The translations under genes and the position numbers were made by a program. From Brevundimonas abyssalis TAR-001 (GTDB taxonomy: Bacteria > Pseudomonadota > Alphaproteobacteria > Caulobacterales > Caulobacteraceae), in assembly GCF_000466985.1 (NCBI RefSeq), contig NZ_BATC01000011.1, positions 1 through 64,000 of the forward strand: a DNA stretch of 64,000 nt, given 5' to 3'. This document shows, in pieces, positions 20,379 to 29,298 of this stretch. The notes beneath the pieces were generated by a model that did not search any database, had not been told where the DNA came from, and saw only the letters and a list, made by a program, of their open reading frames with translations. Position 1 is the first letter of the stretch. Every line of letters starts with the position of its first letter.

Positions 20379-21461
20379 CCGCTGGAACGCCTGCCCGTCC
20401 GCGTCGAACAGATGGGCCTGGGCGCGGGGCACATGGACCGTCAGGGCCTCGCCCGCCTTCGGCCGCACATCGCCGGGCAGCTGGCAGGTGATGCCGTCTG
20501 CGGCCGCGTCATGGGCCAGATAGGCATAGGTGGCGTGGCCCAGGGTCTCGACGAAATCGGCGCGGGCGGTCAGGGCGTTGTCGCCCCCGGTCAGGGTCAG
20601 GTGTTCAGGCCGCACGCCCAGGGTGACGGGGTCGCCGGGCTTCGCGCGCGCGGCGTCCACCGCCACGGTCAAGGCCTCGCCCGCCGCCGTGCGCACCATG
20701 GCGCCGCCGGCTGAGGCCTCCACCACTTCGGCCGTGAGGAAGTTCATGCGCGGGCTGCCGATGAATCCGGCCACGAACAGATTGTCCGGATGCTCGTACA
20801 GGTCCATGGGCGCGCCCACCTGCTCGATGCGTCCCGCCGACAGCACCACGATGCGGTCGGCCAGGGTCATGGCCTCCACCTGGTCGTGGGTGACGTAGAT
20901 CATGGTGGTCTTCAGTTCGCCGTGCAGTCGGGCGAACTCGTAGCGCATGCGCACGCGCAGGGCGGCGTCCAGGTTGGACAGGGGTTCGTCGAACAGGAAG
21001 ACCTGGGGCTCGCGCACGATGGCCCGGCCGATGGCGACGCGCTGGCGCTGCCCGCCGGACAGCTGCTTGGGCTTGCGGTCCAGCAGGTCGGTGATGGTCA
21101 GCACCTCGGCCGCCGCGTTGACCCGGCGGTCGACCTCGGCCTTGTCGGTCTTCGCCAGCTTGAGGCCGAAGCCCATGTTCTGGCGCACGGTCATGTGGGG
21201 GTAGAGGGCGTAGGACTGGAACACCATGGCGATGCCGCGGTCCGCCGGGGCCTCGCCGCTGACGTTGCGGTCGCCGATCAGGACGTCGCCGCCGGTCAGG
21301 TCCTCCAGCCCCGCGATCAGGCGAAGCAGCGTGGACTTGCCACAGCCCGACGGGCCGACAAAGACCACGAACTCGCCGTCCTCGATGGTGAGGTCCACGC
21401 CCCGGATCACCTCCGTGGCGCCGAAGTTCTTCCTGACCCCTTCGAGGGTGACATTCGCCAT
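20370..21461 (-). CDS. ABC sugar importer ATPase (UgpC/MsmK type)
   Basis: A 363-residue ATPase with Walker A GPSGCGKST (36-44), signature LSGGQ (134-138), Walker B VFLFDEP (154-160) and a C-terminal TOBE/OB region that often binds regulators. It matches UgpC/MalK/MsmK, which energise family 1 sugar importers, and is the only such ATPase near the permeases at 15.5-17.2 kb. It lies on the opposite strand from those permeases with its own LacI-type operator just upstream. Confidence 0.93.
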   Translation of the reverse strand: MANVTLEGVRKNFGATEVIRGVDLTIEDGEFVVFVGPSGCGKSTLLRLIAGLEDLTGGDVLIGDRNVSGEAPADRGIAMVFQSYALYPHMTVRQNMGFGLKLAKTDKAEVDRRVNAAAEVLTITDLLDRKPKQLSGGQRQRVAIGRAIVREPQVFLFDEPLSNLDAALRVRMRYEFARLHGELKTTMIYVTHDQVEAMTLADRIVVLSAGRIEQVGAPMDLYEHPDNLFVAGFIGSPRMNFLTAEVVEASAGGAMVRTAAGEALTVAVDAARAKPGDPVTLGVRPEHLTLTGGDNALTARADFVETLGHATYAYLAHDAAADGITCQLPGDVRPKAGEALTVHVPRAQAHLFDADGQAFQRLA

Positions 21462-21496
21462 TGTTTCTCTTGTCCGTGAGCGTTTCCGGGCCTCAA

Positions 21497-21510
21497 GGTA
21501 AACGTTTACA
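21497..21510. promoter_or_regulatory. LacI-type operator upstream of the ABC ATPase
   Basis: GGTAAACGTTTACA contains the perfect palindrome GTAAACGTTTAC (21498-21509) with central CG, closely related to the two sites at 8570-8606. It lies 36 bases upstream of the ATPase start on the minus strand, suggesting the same LacI regulator controls the ATPase. Confidence 0.75.
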
Positions 21511-21518
21511 TCGAGGGG

Positions 21519-22238
21519 TCAACGCAAGGCGCCGGCCAGGCTTTCGGCGGTCAGTTCGGCCCAGCAGGCATAGCCCGCGTCATTCAGATGCAGCCCGTCC
21601 GGCCCGACGCCGCCGTTGTCCACGTCGGCCCAGCCGGTCATGGTCTCGAACCGGTTGAACACCCCGTAGCCGACGCGGCCCGCCTCCAGCGCGGTCAGGG
21701 CGGCGAAGGCGCCGAGCGCCGGGTTGCGGCCCCGGATGAAGTCCAGGTCGCGGTCCTCGGGCACCCGCTGGGAATCGATCACGATCACGTCCGCCTCGCT
21801 CTCGGACAACAGATCCTGACCCGCACGGAAGTCCGTCAGGAAGGCGTCCTCGGTCCGGTCCTGAAGCACGTCATTGGCGCCCAGCTGCCACAGGATCAGG
21901 TCGGGGTCGGCCGCCTCGATTTCGGCGGGAAACCGCGCGGCGGTCTGGCCCGCGTTCTCGCCGCCGATGCCCCGGTTTACGACCGTGACCTCGACGCCCG
22001 GCAAGCGCGCTTCCAGTCCGCGCTCAAGCAGCGGCACGAAGCTCAGGTCCGGCGCCGAAGCCCCTATGCCCTCAATGCTGGACGACCCCATGGCCAGGAT
22101 GGTCAGGCGCCCGTCCGCAACCGCGGCGCGGGCGGCATCCAGCGGGCGGTTCAGCGTCAGAAAATCGGCGTCGGGCGGGCACTGGGCCATCGCCGGCGTC
22201 GCGGCGGCGGACATCACGAGCGCGAGAAGGATACGCAT
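21519..22238 (-). CDS. Secreted SGNH/GDSL hydrolase
   Basis: A 239-residue secreted hydrolase with a signal peptide ending in TPAMAQ. The family blocks are seen as AMGSSSIEGIG (nucleophile Ser), GIGGENAGQ, QLGANDVL and the C-terminal DGLHLNDAGY with Asp and His. SGNH enzymes remove acyl groups from carbohydrates or lipids. Its place next to the glucan importer suggests de-esterification of substituted glucans, which is inference. The start ATG is at 22236-22238. Confidence 0.82.
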   Translation of the reverse strand: MRILLALVMSAAATPAMAQCPPDADFLTLNRPLDAARAAVADGRLTILAMGSSSIEGIGASAPDLSFVPLLERGLEARLPGVEVTVVNRGIGGENAGQTAARFPAEIEAADPDLILWQLGANDVLQDRTEDAFLTDFRAGQDLLSESEADVIVIDSQRVPEDRDLDFIRGRNPALGAFAALTALEAGRVGYGVFNRFETMTGWADVDNGGVGPDGLHLNDAGYACWAELTAESLAGALR

Positions 22239-22257
22239 GGGGAAAGCCTCTTACTGT

Positions 22258-22281
22258 GGTCACCCTGCTCGAAGGGTCACC
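22258..22281. promoter_or_regulatory. Imperfect hairpin upstream of the SGNH gene
   Basis: GGTCACCCT and AGGGTCACC can pair across a six-base loop with one C-C mismatch. It sits about 20 bases upstream of the SGNH start in a 224-base gap that otherwise shows no recognisable feature. It may be a leader hairpin or the distal end of the SDR transcript; no U-tract is present, and the role is unknown. Confidence 0.25.
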
Positions 22282-22462
22282 GTTCGTGAATGACGACGTC
22301 GATGCCAGTCTGCAACCGGCAGGCACAAGTCGGTACTGGACTGACAGCACCCCTTTTCCATTGCTCACGCCCGGCCTGCGAAACGTCGCCGGGTCCGGTA
22401 TCCAGGTCAACGGGATGTCGTGCGAACCGCCTATGATGAAGGCGGCGGGCGGCCGGGACCGT

Positions 22463-23340
22463 CTAGCCGCCCGCCATCAGATGCGCGAAGGCGGCCATGC
22501 CCTCCGGGTAGTCGCGCCAGCCTCGCGGGCCTTGAGAGCATCCACCCGCGCGGTCAGGTCGTCGGGCCCGAAGCCGTCGGGCAGCCACTGGGCCTCGCCC
22601 TCCACGCGGGCGGCGAGGCGCACGCCGCCGGCGCCCGTGGTGACGGTCTCGCCGGTCAGCGGACAGTCGGGCGACATGAGCCAGCTGGCCACGGGGGCGA
22701 CCCGCTCGGGGGACAGGCGGGCGGCCTGCTCGGGCGACAGGTATTCGCCGGTCATGCCGGTGTCGGCGAAAGGGGCGATGGCGTTGGCGGCGACGTTGCG
22801 GCTGGCCCCTTCCAGGGCGATGACGCGCATCAGGCCGATCAGGCCGGCCTTTGACGCCGAATACGCCGCCATGCCGTGAACCCCGTGCAGCCCGGCGGTG
22901 GACGTGGACACCAGAATCCGGCCGCCGCCCCTCTCGCGCATGTGCCTGTAGATGGGCAGGGTCGGAGTCAGGGTGCCGAAGAAATTGACCTCGAAATTGG
23001 CGCGGAATTCCTCGGCGGTCTGTTTGTGCAGGGTCGAGGCCTCGGGCGCGCCGGCGTTGTTCAGCAGGCCGTCGATGCGGCCGAAGGCGTCGAGCGCCGC
23101 CGCCAGCAGGCGCTCGCCGGAGTCCGCCTCCTCCACCGCTACGGGCGCGGCGACGGCGCGGCCGCCCCGGGCCTCGATCTCGGCCACCACAGCCTCGGCC
23201 GAGCCGGGCGCATCGGCGGGGCGGGGCCGGGTGTTGACCACCACCCGGGCGCCGCGCGCCGCCAGATCGAGGGCATAGGCGCGGCCAAGGCCCCTGCCCG
23301 CCCCGGTGACGACGATGACGCGATCCTTCAGGGCGCTCAT
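22463..23340 (-). CDS. Short-chain dehydrogenase, hydroxyacyl-CoA dehydrogenase-like (frame break near 22521)
   Basis: A reconstructed 292-residue SDR. It has the cofactor motif TGAGRGLG, the NNAG motif, and the catalytic Ser and YSASK. The start (RVIVVTGAGRGLGRAYALDLA) and the VVVNTRPRP region resemble the dehydrogenase part of MFE-2-type beta-oxidation enzymes. Near the end the frame breaks; adding one G in the GAGGCTGG segment yields EGWRDYPEGMAAFAHLMAGG and a stop at 22463. The ATG overlaps the stop of the DUF1295 gene. A role in oxidising a CoA-ester hydroxy group in the catabolic region is inferred. Confidence 0.8.
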
Positions 23341-24332
23341 GACGGTTTCCTCAGAGTGTCGGCGGCGCGGGCGCGCGGCCAGGGCAGGAAGCGGGGCGTG
23401 CGGGCGCAGTAGGCGGTCCAGGCTTCGCCGCGGGTGCGGGCCATGTGCGCCTCCTTGAACGGCGCGGCGGAAGCGTAGCCCATGAACCAGCCGGTGAAGA
23501 GCGGCGCGAACAGGGTGATCCAGCCCCACGGATGGGCCAGGGCGAACACGAACCACGCGGCCCACATCACCGTCTCGCCCAGATAGTTGGGATGCCGCAC
23601 CAAGGCCCACACCCCGGTGTCCAGCAGGCGGCCGCGGTTGGCGGTGTCCGCCTTGAAGGCCGCCAGTTGCCGGTCAGCGAGGGTCTGTAGCGTGAAGCCG
23701 CCCAGCCAGACGGCGACGCCCGCGATGGCGAAGCCCCAGCGGGTGGTCCCGGAAACACTCTCCGGGACGGTCAGGGCGAAGACGATGGGCGCCGACCACA
23801 GCCAGAGGGTCACGCCCTGAAGCAGGTGCACCTGAAAGGCGCTCCACCACAGCCATCGTGACCCGTGGCGGGCCCGCCAGTGGGCGTAGGGCTGGCGCTC
23901 GGCGCCCATGTTGTGGCCCCAGGTCTGGATGATCAGCCGCCCGGCCCCGATCACCAGAAACACTATGAGCAGCAGGTCGGGTCCTGTGAGCGCGCGCCCT
24001 GAAGCCGCCAGGGTCAGGACCGCCACGGCCGCCGCCGCAGCGGGATAGCAGATGTCCATGACGCCGTGATTCCGGGCCAGAGTTCCCCACAGCCAGGCCA
24101 CGGCCATCACGCCCAGCACCCCTGCCCCGCCAGGCAGAATCCAGATGTGGAGACTGTCGCGCAGGGCGGATTCCGGAGCGACCGCCGCCAGGCCGATGAA
24201 CGCCAGTGGTGCGGCGGCGAGGCCGTAGTGCCAGGCCCGCCCGCGCGTCCCCGCCGGGATCAGGGCCAGCCACAGGACAGCCATGGCCGCCCATAAAACG
24301 CCGACCACGCCCATGGATGAAATGTCCGTCAT
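23337..24332 (-). CDS. DUF1295-family membrane protein (steroid-reductase-like fold)
   Basis: A 331-residue polytopic membrane protein with at least eight hydrophobic segments. The C-terminal half contains LLDTGVWALVRHPNYLGE and WFMGYASA-type sequences characteristic of DUF1295, related to 3-oxo-5-alpha-steroid 4-dehydrogenases and isoprenylcysteine methyltransferase-like proteins. Such proteins are predicted NADPH-dependent reductases of lipids or steroids, but the activity is unproved. It is co-transcribed with the SDR (ATGA overlap) and divergent from a TonB receptor. Confidence 0.8.
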   Translation of the reverse strand: MTDISSMGVVGVLWAAMAVLWLALIPAGTRGRAWHYGLAAAPLAFIGLAAVAPESALRDSLHIWILPGGAGVLGVMAVAWLWGTLARNHGVMDICYPAAAAAVAVLTLAASGRALTGPDLLLIVFLVIGAGRLIIQTWGHNMGAERQPYAHWRARHGSRWLWWSAFQVHLLQGVTLWLWSAPIVFALTVPESVSGTTRWGFAIAGVAVWLGGFTLQTLADRQLAAFKADTANRGRLLDTGVWALVRHPNYLGETVMWAAWFVFALAHPWGWITLFAPLFTGWFMGYASAAPFKEAHMARTRGEAWTAYCARTPRFLPWPRARAADTLRKPS

Positions 24333-24347
24333 TCGTCGCCCTCAATC

Positions 24348-24357
24348 ACGCTTGCGT
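24348..24357. promoter_or_regulatory. ACGCTTGCGT element, copy 2, with a nearby half-similar site
   Basis: The exact element lies in the 109-base gap between the DUF1295 gene and the TonB receptor. A second palindrome, TAGCGCAAGCTA at 24383-24394, contains the reverse-complement core GCAAGC, so the promoter may hold two sites. It is the second of three identical copies, all in divergent promoters. Confidence 0.5.
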
Positions 24358-24441
24358 AAAAAGACTTGCAAAACTGGTTCATTAGCGCAAGCTACTCCTG
24401 CAACGAGCCCGTAAAGGGCCGAACACACCGGAGGGAATGTC

Positions 24442-26676
24442 TTGACCAGCATCAATATGCGCGGTTCGTCCTGGCGTCGGCGTCTGGCCGGCGTGTCGAC
24501 GGCGGCCCTGGCCGTGACGGCCGGATTCGCCGCCCCGGCCGTCGCGCAACAGACCGAGCAGGCCCAGCCGGGCTCTGTCACGCTCGACGAAATCATCATC
24601 ACCGCCCAGCGTCGGGAACAGGGCCTTCAGGAAGTGCCCATCGCCGTCACAGCCTTCAGTCAGGAGATGCTGGAGCGCACGGCCGCGACCGGTCTTCAGG
24701 ACGTCGCGGGCAAGGCCCCGGGCGTCACCATGACCCAGTTCAACGTTGGCGAGCCGCAGATCTTCGTGCGCGGCGTCGGCACCACCAGCGACTCCGCCGC
24801 CAGCGACCCGTCCATCGGCGTGTCCATCGACGAGGTCTCCATCGGCCGCGCGGGCGCCAGCGCCCTGGCCTTCATGGATGTGCAACGAGTGGAAATCCTG
24901 CGCGGGCCCCAGGGCACGCTGTATGGACGCAACGCCTCGGGCGGGGCGCTGAACGTCTATACGAACCGGCCTGACTTCGCGCCCTTCGGCCAGTTGACGG
25001 CCCGGTATGGCAGCTTCAACGAGATGGGCCTGGAAGGCGTGTTCAATGGCGAGATCGCCGAGGACACCGCGGGCCGTATCGCCTTCCGCTTCAGCACCAA
25101 CGACGGCTACGCCGAGAACGTGCTCACGGGCGCGGACCTGCATGGCGGGACGTCCTTCGGCCTGCGCGGCCAGGTTCTGCGCGAGGCCGGGAACTGGAGC
25201 TTCCTGGCAGGCTTCGACGGCAGCATGGAGGAGATGGACGGCCAGGCGCGCATTCCGGTCACCGTCGCCACGACCCCCGCGCCTTTCGTCGCCGTCATCA
25301 ACAACCTGCGCGCCGGCCTCGACATCCGCGAGACCCTGAACCCGGACGCCACCTATCAGAACCGCACCAACTGGGGCATCACCGGCCGGGCGGAATGGCA
25401 GGGCGACAATTTCGGCTTCGTATCCCTGACCTCCTATCGCGACAACGACTACGACTGGCGCGACAATCTGGGCGGCCTGACCTATCCGGCCTTCCCCCTG
25501 CGGGTGGACAATCGAGCCGAAGAACAGGCCGACCAGTTCAGCCAGGAGTTCCGCTTCGTTTCGGCGGCGGATTCCAACATCAACTGGGTGGCGGGCGTCT
25601 ATCTCTTCCGTGAGAACGTGGTCCGCACCGAGCGCTTCATTGTGGAGACCGCCCTGCCCATCGCCCCGCCCATTTTCGGCGGCGACACCACCTTCTTCCA
25701 GGATGCCACCAACACCAGCTATGCGGTGTTCGGTCAGGCGGCGATCCCCTTCGCGAGCATCTGGGAGCTGACCCTGGGCGCCCGCTGGACCCACGACGAG
25801 CGCGAAGTCCATCAGGTGGCTATCGACAACGACCTTGGTCTGAACGGGCCGCCGGGCATCCCCCTGGGACCGACGGGATCACCCTATGACGTCAGCGCCA
25901 GCACCACCTTCGAGGAGCCCACCTGGCGGGTCGCCCTGTCGGTGGAGCCCCTGCCGGACGTGCGCTTCTATGCGAGCTACGACCGGGGCTACAAGGCCGG
26001 CGCCTATATCAGCGCGGCCCAGACCGGCGCCCAGGCTGTGCAGCCGCTGAGCTCGGAACTGCTGGACAACTACGAGATCGGCGCCAAGACCACGGTGTTT
26101 GACGGACGGCTGCGCTTCAATGCGGCGGCGTTCCGGCTGGACTACACCGACCTGCAGGTCAATGAGCTGGCCGGACTGAACCTGGTCGCCTCCAACGCCC
26201 AGGCCGAGGTTGAGGGCTTCGAGATCGAGACGGCCCTGGCCGTCACCTCCGCCATCACCATCGGAGGATCGTACACCAGCCTGGACGCCCAGTTCACCTC
26301 GGACGCGATCTCGGCGGGCGGCACGCTGCCCTATGAGGGCAACATCCTGCCGCGTTCTCCGGAGAGCCAGTACACCCTCTACGCCGACGGTGAATGGCGT
26401 GTGGGGCAAGGCACCCTGGCCACGCGCATCGATTACCAATGGACGGACGACTACTTCTTTGACCCGTCCAACAACCCCGAGGTGCTGATCCCCTCCTACG
26501 GCCTGCTGAGCGCCTTCGCGTCCTGGGAGACGGACAACGGCTTCAAGGTGTCGGTCTACGGCAAAAACCTGACCGACGAGGAGTACCGCAACCACGTCAT
26601 CAAGAACGTGGGCGTCGGCTTCAGCGTGTTCGGGCCGCCGCGCTCGTTCGGCATCGCCTTGAGCCGTACGTTCTGA
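24442..26676 (+). CDS. TonB-dependent receptor
   Basis: A 744-residue outer-membrane receptor with signal sequence, TonB box region (DEIIITAQRREQGLQEVPIAV), plug domain and a beta-barrel ending in SFGIALSRTF with terminal Phe. It is of the smaller TonB receptor type common in Sphingomonadales and Caulobacterales for hydrophobic or aromatic substrates. TTG 24442 has GGAGGGA six bases upstream, and the nearby ATG at 24437 is out of frame. It is divergent from the DUF1295-SDR pair and probably imports the substrate of the catabolic region downstream. Confidence 0.88.
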   Translation: MTSINMRGSSWRRRLAGVSTAALAVTAGFAAPAVAQQTEQAQPGSVTLDEIIITAQRREQGLQEVPIAVTAFSQEMLERTAATGLQDVAGKAPGVTMTQFNVGEPQIFVRGVGTTSDSAASDPSIGVSIDEVSIGRAGASALAFMDVQRVEILRGPQGTLYGRNASGGALNVYTNRPDFAPFGQLTARYGSFNEMGLEGVFNGEIAEDTAGRIAFRFSTNDGYAENVLTGADLHGGTSFGLRGQVLREAGNWSFLAGFDGSMEEMDGQARIPVTVATTPAPFVAVINNLRAGLDIRETLNPDATYQNRTNWGITGRAEWQGDNFGFVSLTSYRDNDYDWRDNLGGLTYPAFPLRVDNRAEEQADQFSQEFRFVSAADSNINWVAGVYLFRENVVRTERFIVETALPIAPPIFGGDTTFFQDATNTSYAVFGQAAIPFASIWELTLGARWTHDEREVHQVAIDNDLGLNGPPGIPLGPTGSPYDVSASTTFEEPTWRVALSVEPLPDVRFYASYDRGYKAGAYISAAQTGAQAVQPLSSELLDNYEIGAKTTVFDGRLRFNAAAFRLDYTDLQVNELAGLNLVASNAQAEVEGFEIETALAVTSAITIGGSYTSLDAQFTSDAISAGGTLPYEGNILPRSPESQYTLYADGEWRVGQGTLATRIDYQWTDDYFFDPSNNPEVLIPSYGLLSAFASWETDNGFKVSVYGKNLTDEEYRNHVIKNVGVGFSVFGPPRSFGIALSRTF

Positions 26677-26698
26677 GGTCACATCGAGACTGAAACCA

Positions 26699-26732
26699 GG
26701 CCGTCGCCGCATCCCCGCGGCGGCGGCCTTTT
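26699..26732 (+). terminator. Rho-independent terminator
   Basis: GGCCGTCGCCGC (26699-26710) pairs with GCGGCGGCGGCC (26717-26728), with one G-T pair and a six-base loop, followed by TTTT. It terminates the TonB receptor transcript and separates it from the convergent HxlR gene. Confidence 0.85.
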
Positions 26733-26736
26733 CGCG

Positions 26737-27717
26737 TCAGGGGGCGCCGCCCTTAGGCGCGGCTTCACGCTCGACTTCCCAGCGCACCCGACGCGGGTCG
26801 ATGGCCCGGCCCGTCGACCGGTCGCAGACCACCGGCGAAAGAATCTCCCCCGTCGTCCTGCTCTTGAGCCGCAGGGGCGGGCTTTCATCCGGATACAGCC
26901 AGCGCTCGCTCCAGCCGTGCATGGCCAGAACGATGGGGTACATGTCGCGCCCGGCCTCGGTCAGGCGGTATTCGTAACGCACGGGCGCGTCCTGATAGGG
27001 TTTGCGCTCCAGCACCCCGTGCAGCACCAGACGCGACAGCCGGTCCGCCAGAATATTGGTGGCGACGCCCAGGGCGGCGTGAATCTCGTCAAAGCGACGC
27101 AGACGGAAATAGGCCGCCGACAGCACGGCCCAGCTCCAATAGTCGCCCATGATGTCGGTGGAGCGGTCGATGATGGGCCGGTCCGTCTCGATGGGCTGCG
27201 AGCGGCGTCTGCGCGAGGTCGGCGGGGCGATCGGCGTCATGGGCGCCGTGACCGCCCAGACCACATTGTCGATCCCCGCCGGGGTCCCATGCTCATAGCC
27301 CAGCACCACCGGCTCGAGCCGGTCTCCGGTCTGGCGGTCATAGAAGCGCAAGGCATAGCGCTCCTGCAGCGGCGAGCGGGCCCATTTCCGTTCCCACTGT
27401 CCCTGCATGACCGCCACGCCGAACATGTCCAGCCCCATGGCGGTGAGGCGGTACTCCAGCCTCGCCCCGCCTTCGGCCACAGGCCGGGTTTCGAGCATTC
27501 CGGCGGCCGTCAGGCGTTGCAGGCGGTCAGCCAGAACGCTGCGCGGCGCGCCGAGCTGATCGCGCCAGGCGCTGAAGCGGCGCACGCCGTAGAACGCCTC
27601 GCGCAGGATCAATTGGGTCCAGGCGTCGCCGGTGATGGCGAAGGCCCGCGCCACCGGATTGCCCATGATCAGGGCCCGCATGTCCGGCTCGTCCGCACGC
27701 TCTTCACTGGTCTGCAT
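26737..27717 (-). CDS. Tandem-domain HxlR-family regulator
   Basis: A 326-residue protein containing two HxlR-type winged-helix domains. The first (about 15-110) has GDAWTQLILREAFYGVRRFS, then VLADRLQRLTAAGMLE. The second (about 180-275) repeats the pattern with GDYWSWAVLSAAYFRLRRFD, then ILADRLSRLVLHGVLE. HxlR proteins are normally single domains of about 110-130 residues acting as dimers, so this is a fused pseudo-dimer. A linker (about 120-180) with an Arg-rich stretch separates them. It is divergent from the catabolic operon, across a promoter with ACGCTTGCGT, and is the likely local regulator. Confidence 0.85.
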   Translation of the reverse strand: MQTSEERADEPDMRALIMGNPVARAFAITGDAWTQLILREAFYGVRRFSAWRDQLGAPRSVLADRLQRLTAAGMLETRPVAEGGARLEYRLTAMGLDMFGVAVMQGQWERKWARSPLQERYALRFYDRQTGDRLEPVVLGYEHGTPAGIDNVVWAVTAPMTPIAPPTSRRRRSQPIETDRPIIDRSTDIMGDYWSWAVLSAAYFRLRRFDEIHAALGVATNILADRLSRLVLHGVLERKPYQDAPVRYEYRLTEAGRDMYPIVLAMHGWSERWLYPDESPPLRLKSRTTGEILSPVVCDRSTGRAIDPRRVRWEVEREAAPKGGAP

Positions 27718-27762
27718 ATCTCCCTCTACTCCAATTCGCGGCGGGGTCGAGGCGTGACGCCA

Positions 27763-27774
27763 ACGCTTGCGTTA
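27763..27774. promoter_or_regulatory. ACGCTTGCGT element, copy 3
   Basis: AACGCTTGCGTT has five-base inverted arms (AACGC/GCGTT) around TT, the most symmetric of the copies. It lies in the 109-base gap between the HxlR regulator and the carotenoid-oxygenase operon, a natural position for an operator of the HxlR protein; binding is inferred. Confidence 0.55.
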
Positions 27775-27826
27775 AGCGACCAAATGTCCGAAGGTCTGTT
27801 CTGAAAAGTTTCTGGAGGCAATTGCC

Positions 27827-29284
27827 ATGGCCGACGACGCCGCCGCCGCACGCCGTATCGAAACCGGGCCGCTGAGCCCGCTGAATACGCTCAACCCCTA
27901 TATCCAGGGCGCCTATGAGCCGGTCTCACGTGAGACCACGGCCATCGACCTGCCTGTGATCGGGGAAATCCCGCAGGATCTGCACGGCGCCTTCTATCGA
28001 AACGGGCCGAATCCCGCCCAGGCGCCCCAGGGCATGCACCACTGGTTCGACGGCGACGGCATGGTCCACGCCGTCTGGTTCGAGAACGGCAAGGCCGAGT
28101 ACCGCAACCGCTACGTCCGCTCGGCGGACCATGTGGCGGACCTCAACGGCGGCTGCGGCGCGGGCGGGGTGATGGAGCCCTCCACCCGCGCCGATCCGTC
28201 GTCCACGCGCGGCGACAAGGTCTACAAGGACACGGCCAACACCGATCTGGTGCTGCACAACGGGTCGCTGATGGCGCTGTGGTACATCTCGGGCCATCCG
28301 GTGCGCATCGACGCGCGGACCCTGGAGACCATCGGGACCGAGACCTTCGGCGGAGCCCTGTCGCGCCACGTCTCCGCCCACTCCAAGGTGGATCCGAAGA
28401 CCGGCGAGTTCGTGTTCTTCGACTATTCGCTCTACGAACCCTGGATGACCTTCGGCGTGGTCAGCCCGACCAATGAGCTGACCCATTTCGCCCGCGTCGA
28501 GCTGCCGGGACCGCGCCTGCCCCACGACATGGGTCTGACCGAGAACTACGTCATCCTGCACGACCTGCCGGTGGTGTTCACCGACGGCGGGCTGAAGCGC
28601 AGCACCTGGAACATCCATTTCGCCGACCAGCCGGCCCGCTTCGGCGTGGTCCCGCGCAACGGCTCGGGGGATCAGGTCCGCTGGTTCGAGACCGACAGCT
28701 GCTACATCTATCACGTGGTGAACGCCTGGGAGGACGGCGACGAGGTGGTCATGACCGCCTGCATGATGACGCCCAACGGCTTCCCGCCGAACCCGGAGTA
28801 CGGCCCCTACGCCGCCATGGTGAACGTGCTGGCCCTGCACGCCGTGCCGGTGGAATGGCGCATGAACATGAAGACCGGCGAGGTGAAGAAGCGCCAGCTG
28901 GACGACCGCATCGGCGAGTTCCCGGTGGTCAATCTGGACTATGCCTCGCGGCCCACGAAGTGGTCCTATCACGTGGCCATGGCGCCCAGGGAGCTGCAGA
29001 GCTTCAAGGGCCTCATCAAGTACGACCTCGAGACCGGCGCCGCGCGGACCTGGGACTACCAGCCGTCGCAGTTCGGCTCCGAGCCCGCCTTCGCCCCGCG
29101 CGTCGGCGCGACGGCCGAGGACGACGGCTATGTCATCGCCTTCGTGACCGACGCCGAGACCGGCAAGTCCGAGGTGCAGGTGATCGATGCGCAGAACATG
29201 GAGGCCGGGCCGGTGGCGCGGGTCATCCTGCCGGTGCGTGTGCCCGCGGGCTTCCATGGCACCTGGCGCGCGGCGACCAGCTGA
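27827..29284 (+). CDS. Carotenoid-oxygenase-family (lignostilbene dioxygenase-like) enzyme
   Basis: A 485-residue non-heme iron enzyme of the carotenoid cleavage oxygenase family. The four iron-binding His fit H185 (SAHSKVDP), H233 (LPHDMGLTENY), H296 (YIYHVVNAWEDGD) and H477 (PAGFHGTW). The YRNGPNP and HHWFDGDGMVH motifs are present. Bacterial members include lignostilbene/resveratrol cleavage oxygenases and isoeugenol monooxygenase, which cleave a C=C bond next to a phenol, giving aldehydes. A Lys at 134 could serve as a phenol-binding residue as in some stilbene oxygenases; this is inference. GGAGG lies eight bases before the ATG. First gene of the operon. Confidence 0.88.
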   Translation: MADDAAAARRIETGPLSPLNTLNPYIQGAYEPVSRETTAIDLPVIGEIPQDLHGAFYRNGPNPAQAPQGMHHWFDGDGMVHAVWFENGKAEYRNRYVRSADHVADLNGGCGAGGVMEPSTRADPSSTRGDKVYKDTANTDLVLHNGSLMALWYISGHPVRIDARTLETIGTETFGGALSRHVSAHSKVDPKTGEFVFFDYSLYEPWMTFGVVSPTNELTHFARVELPGPRLPHDMGLTENYVILHDLPVVFTDGGLKRSTWNIHFADQPARFGVVPRNGSGDQVRWFETDSCYIYHVVNAWEDGDEVVMTACMMTPNGFPPNPEYGPYAAMVNVLALHAVPVEWRMNMKTGEVKKRQLDDRIGEFPVVNLDYASRPTKWSYHVAMAPRELQSFKGLIKYDLETGAARTWDYQPSQFGSEPAFAPRVGATAEDDGYVIAFVTDAETGKSEVQVIDAQNMEAGPVARVILPVRVPAGFHGTWRAATS

Positions 29285-29298
29285 AGGCCGCCTGATTG

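Noticed and set aside
22239-22462. Possible riboswitch in the gap upstream of the SGNH gene
   Set aside because: No conserved core of a cobalamin, TPP or SAM riboswitch could be recognised on the minus strand; only a small imperfect hairpin was found.
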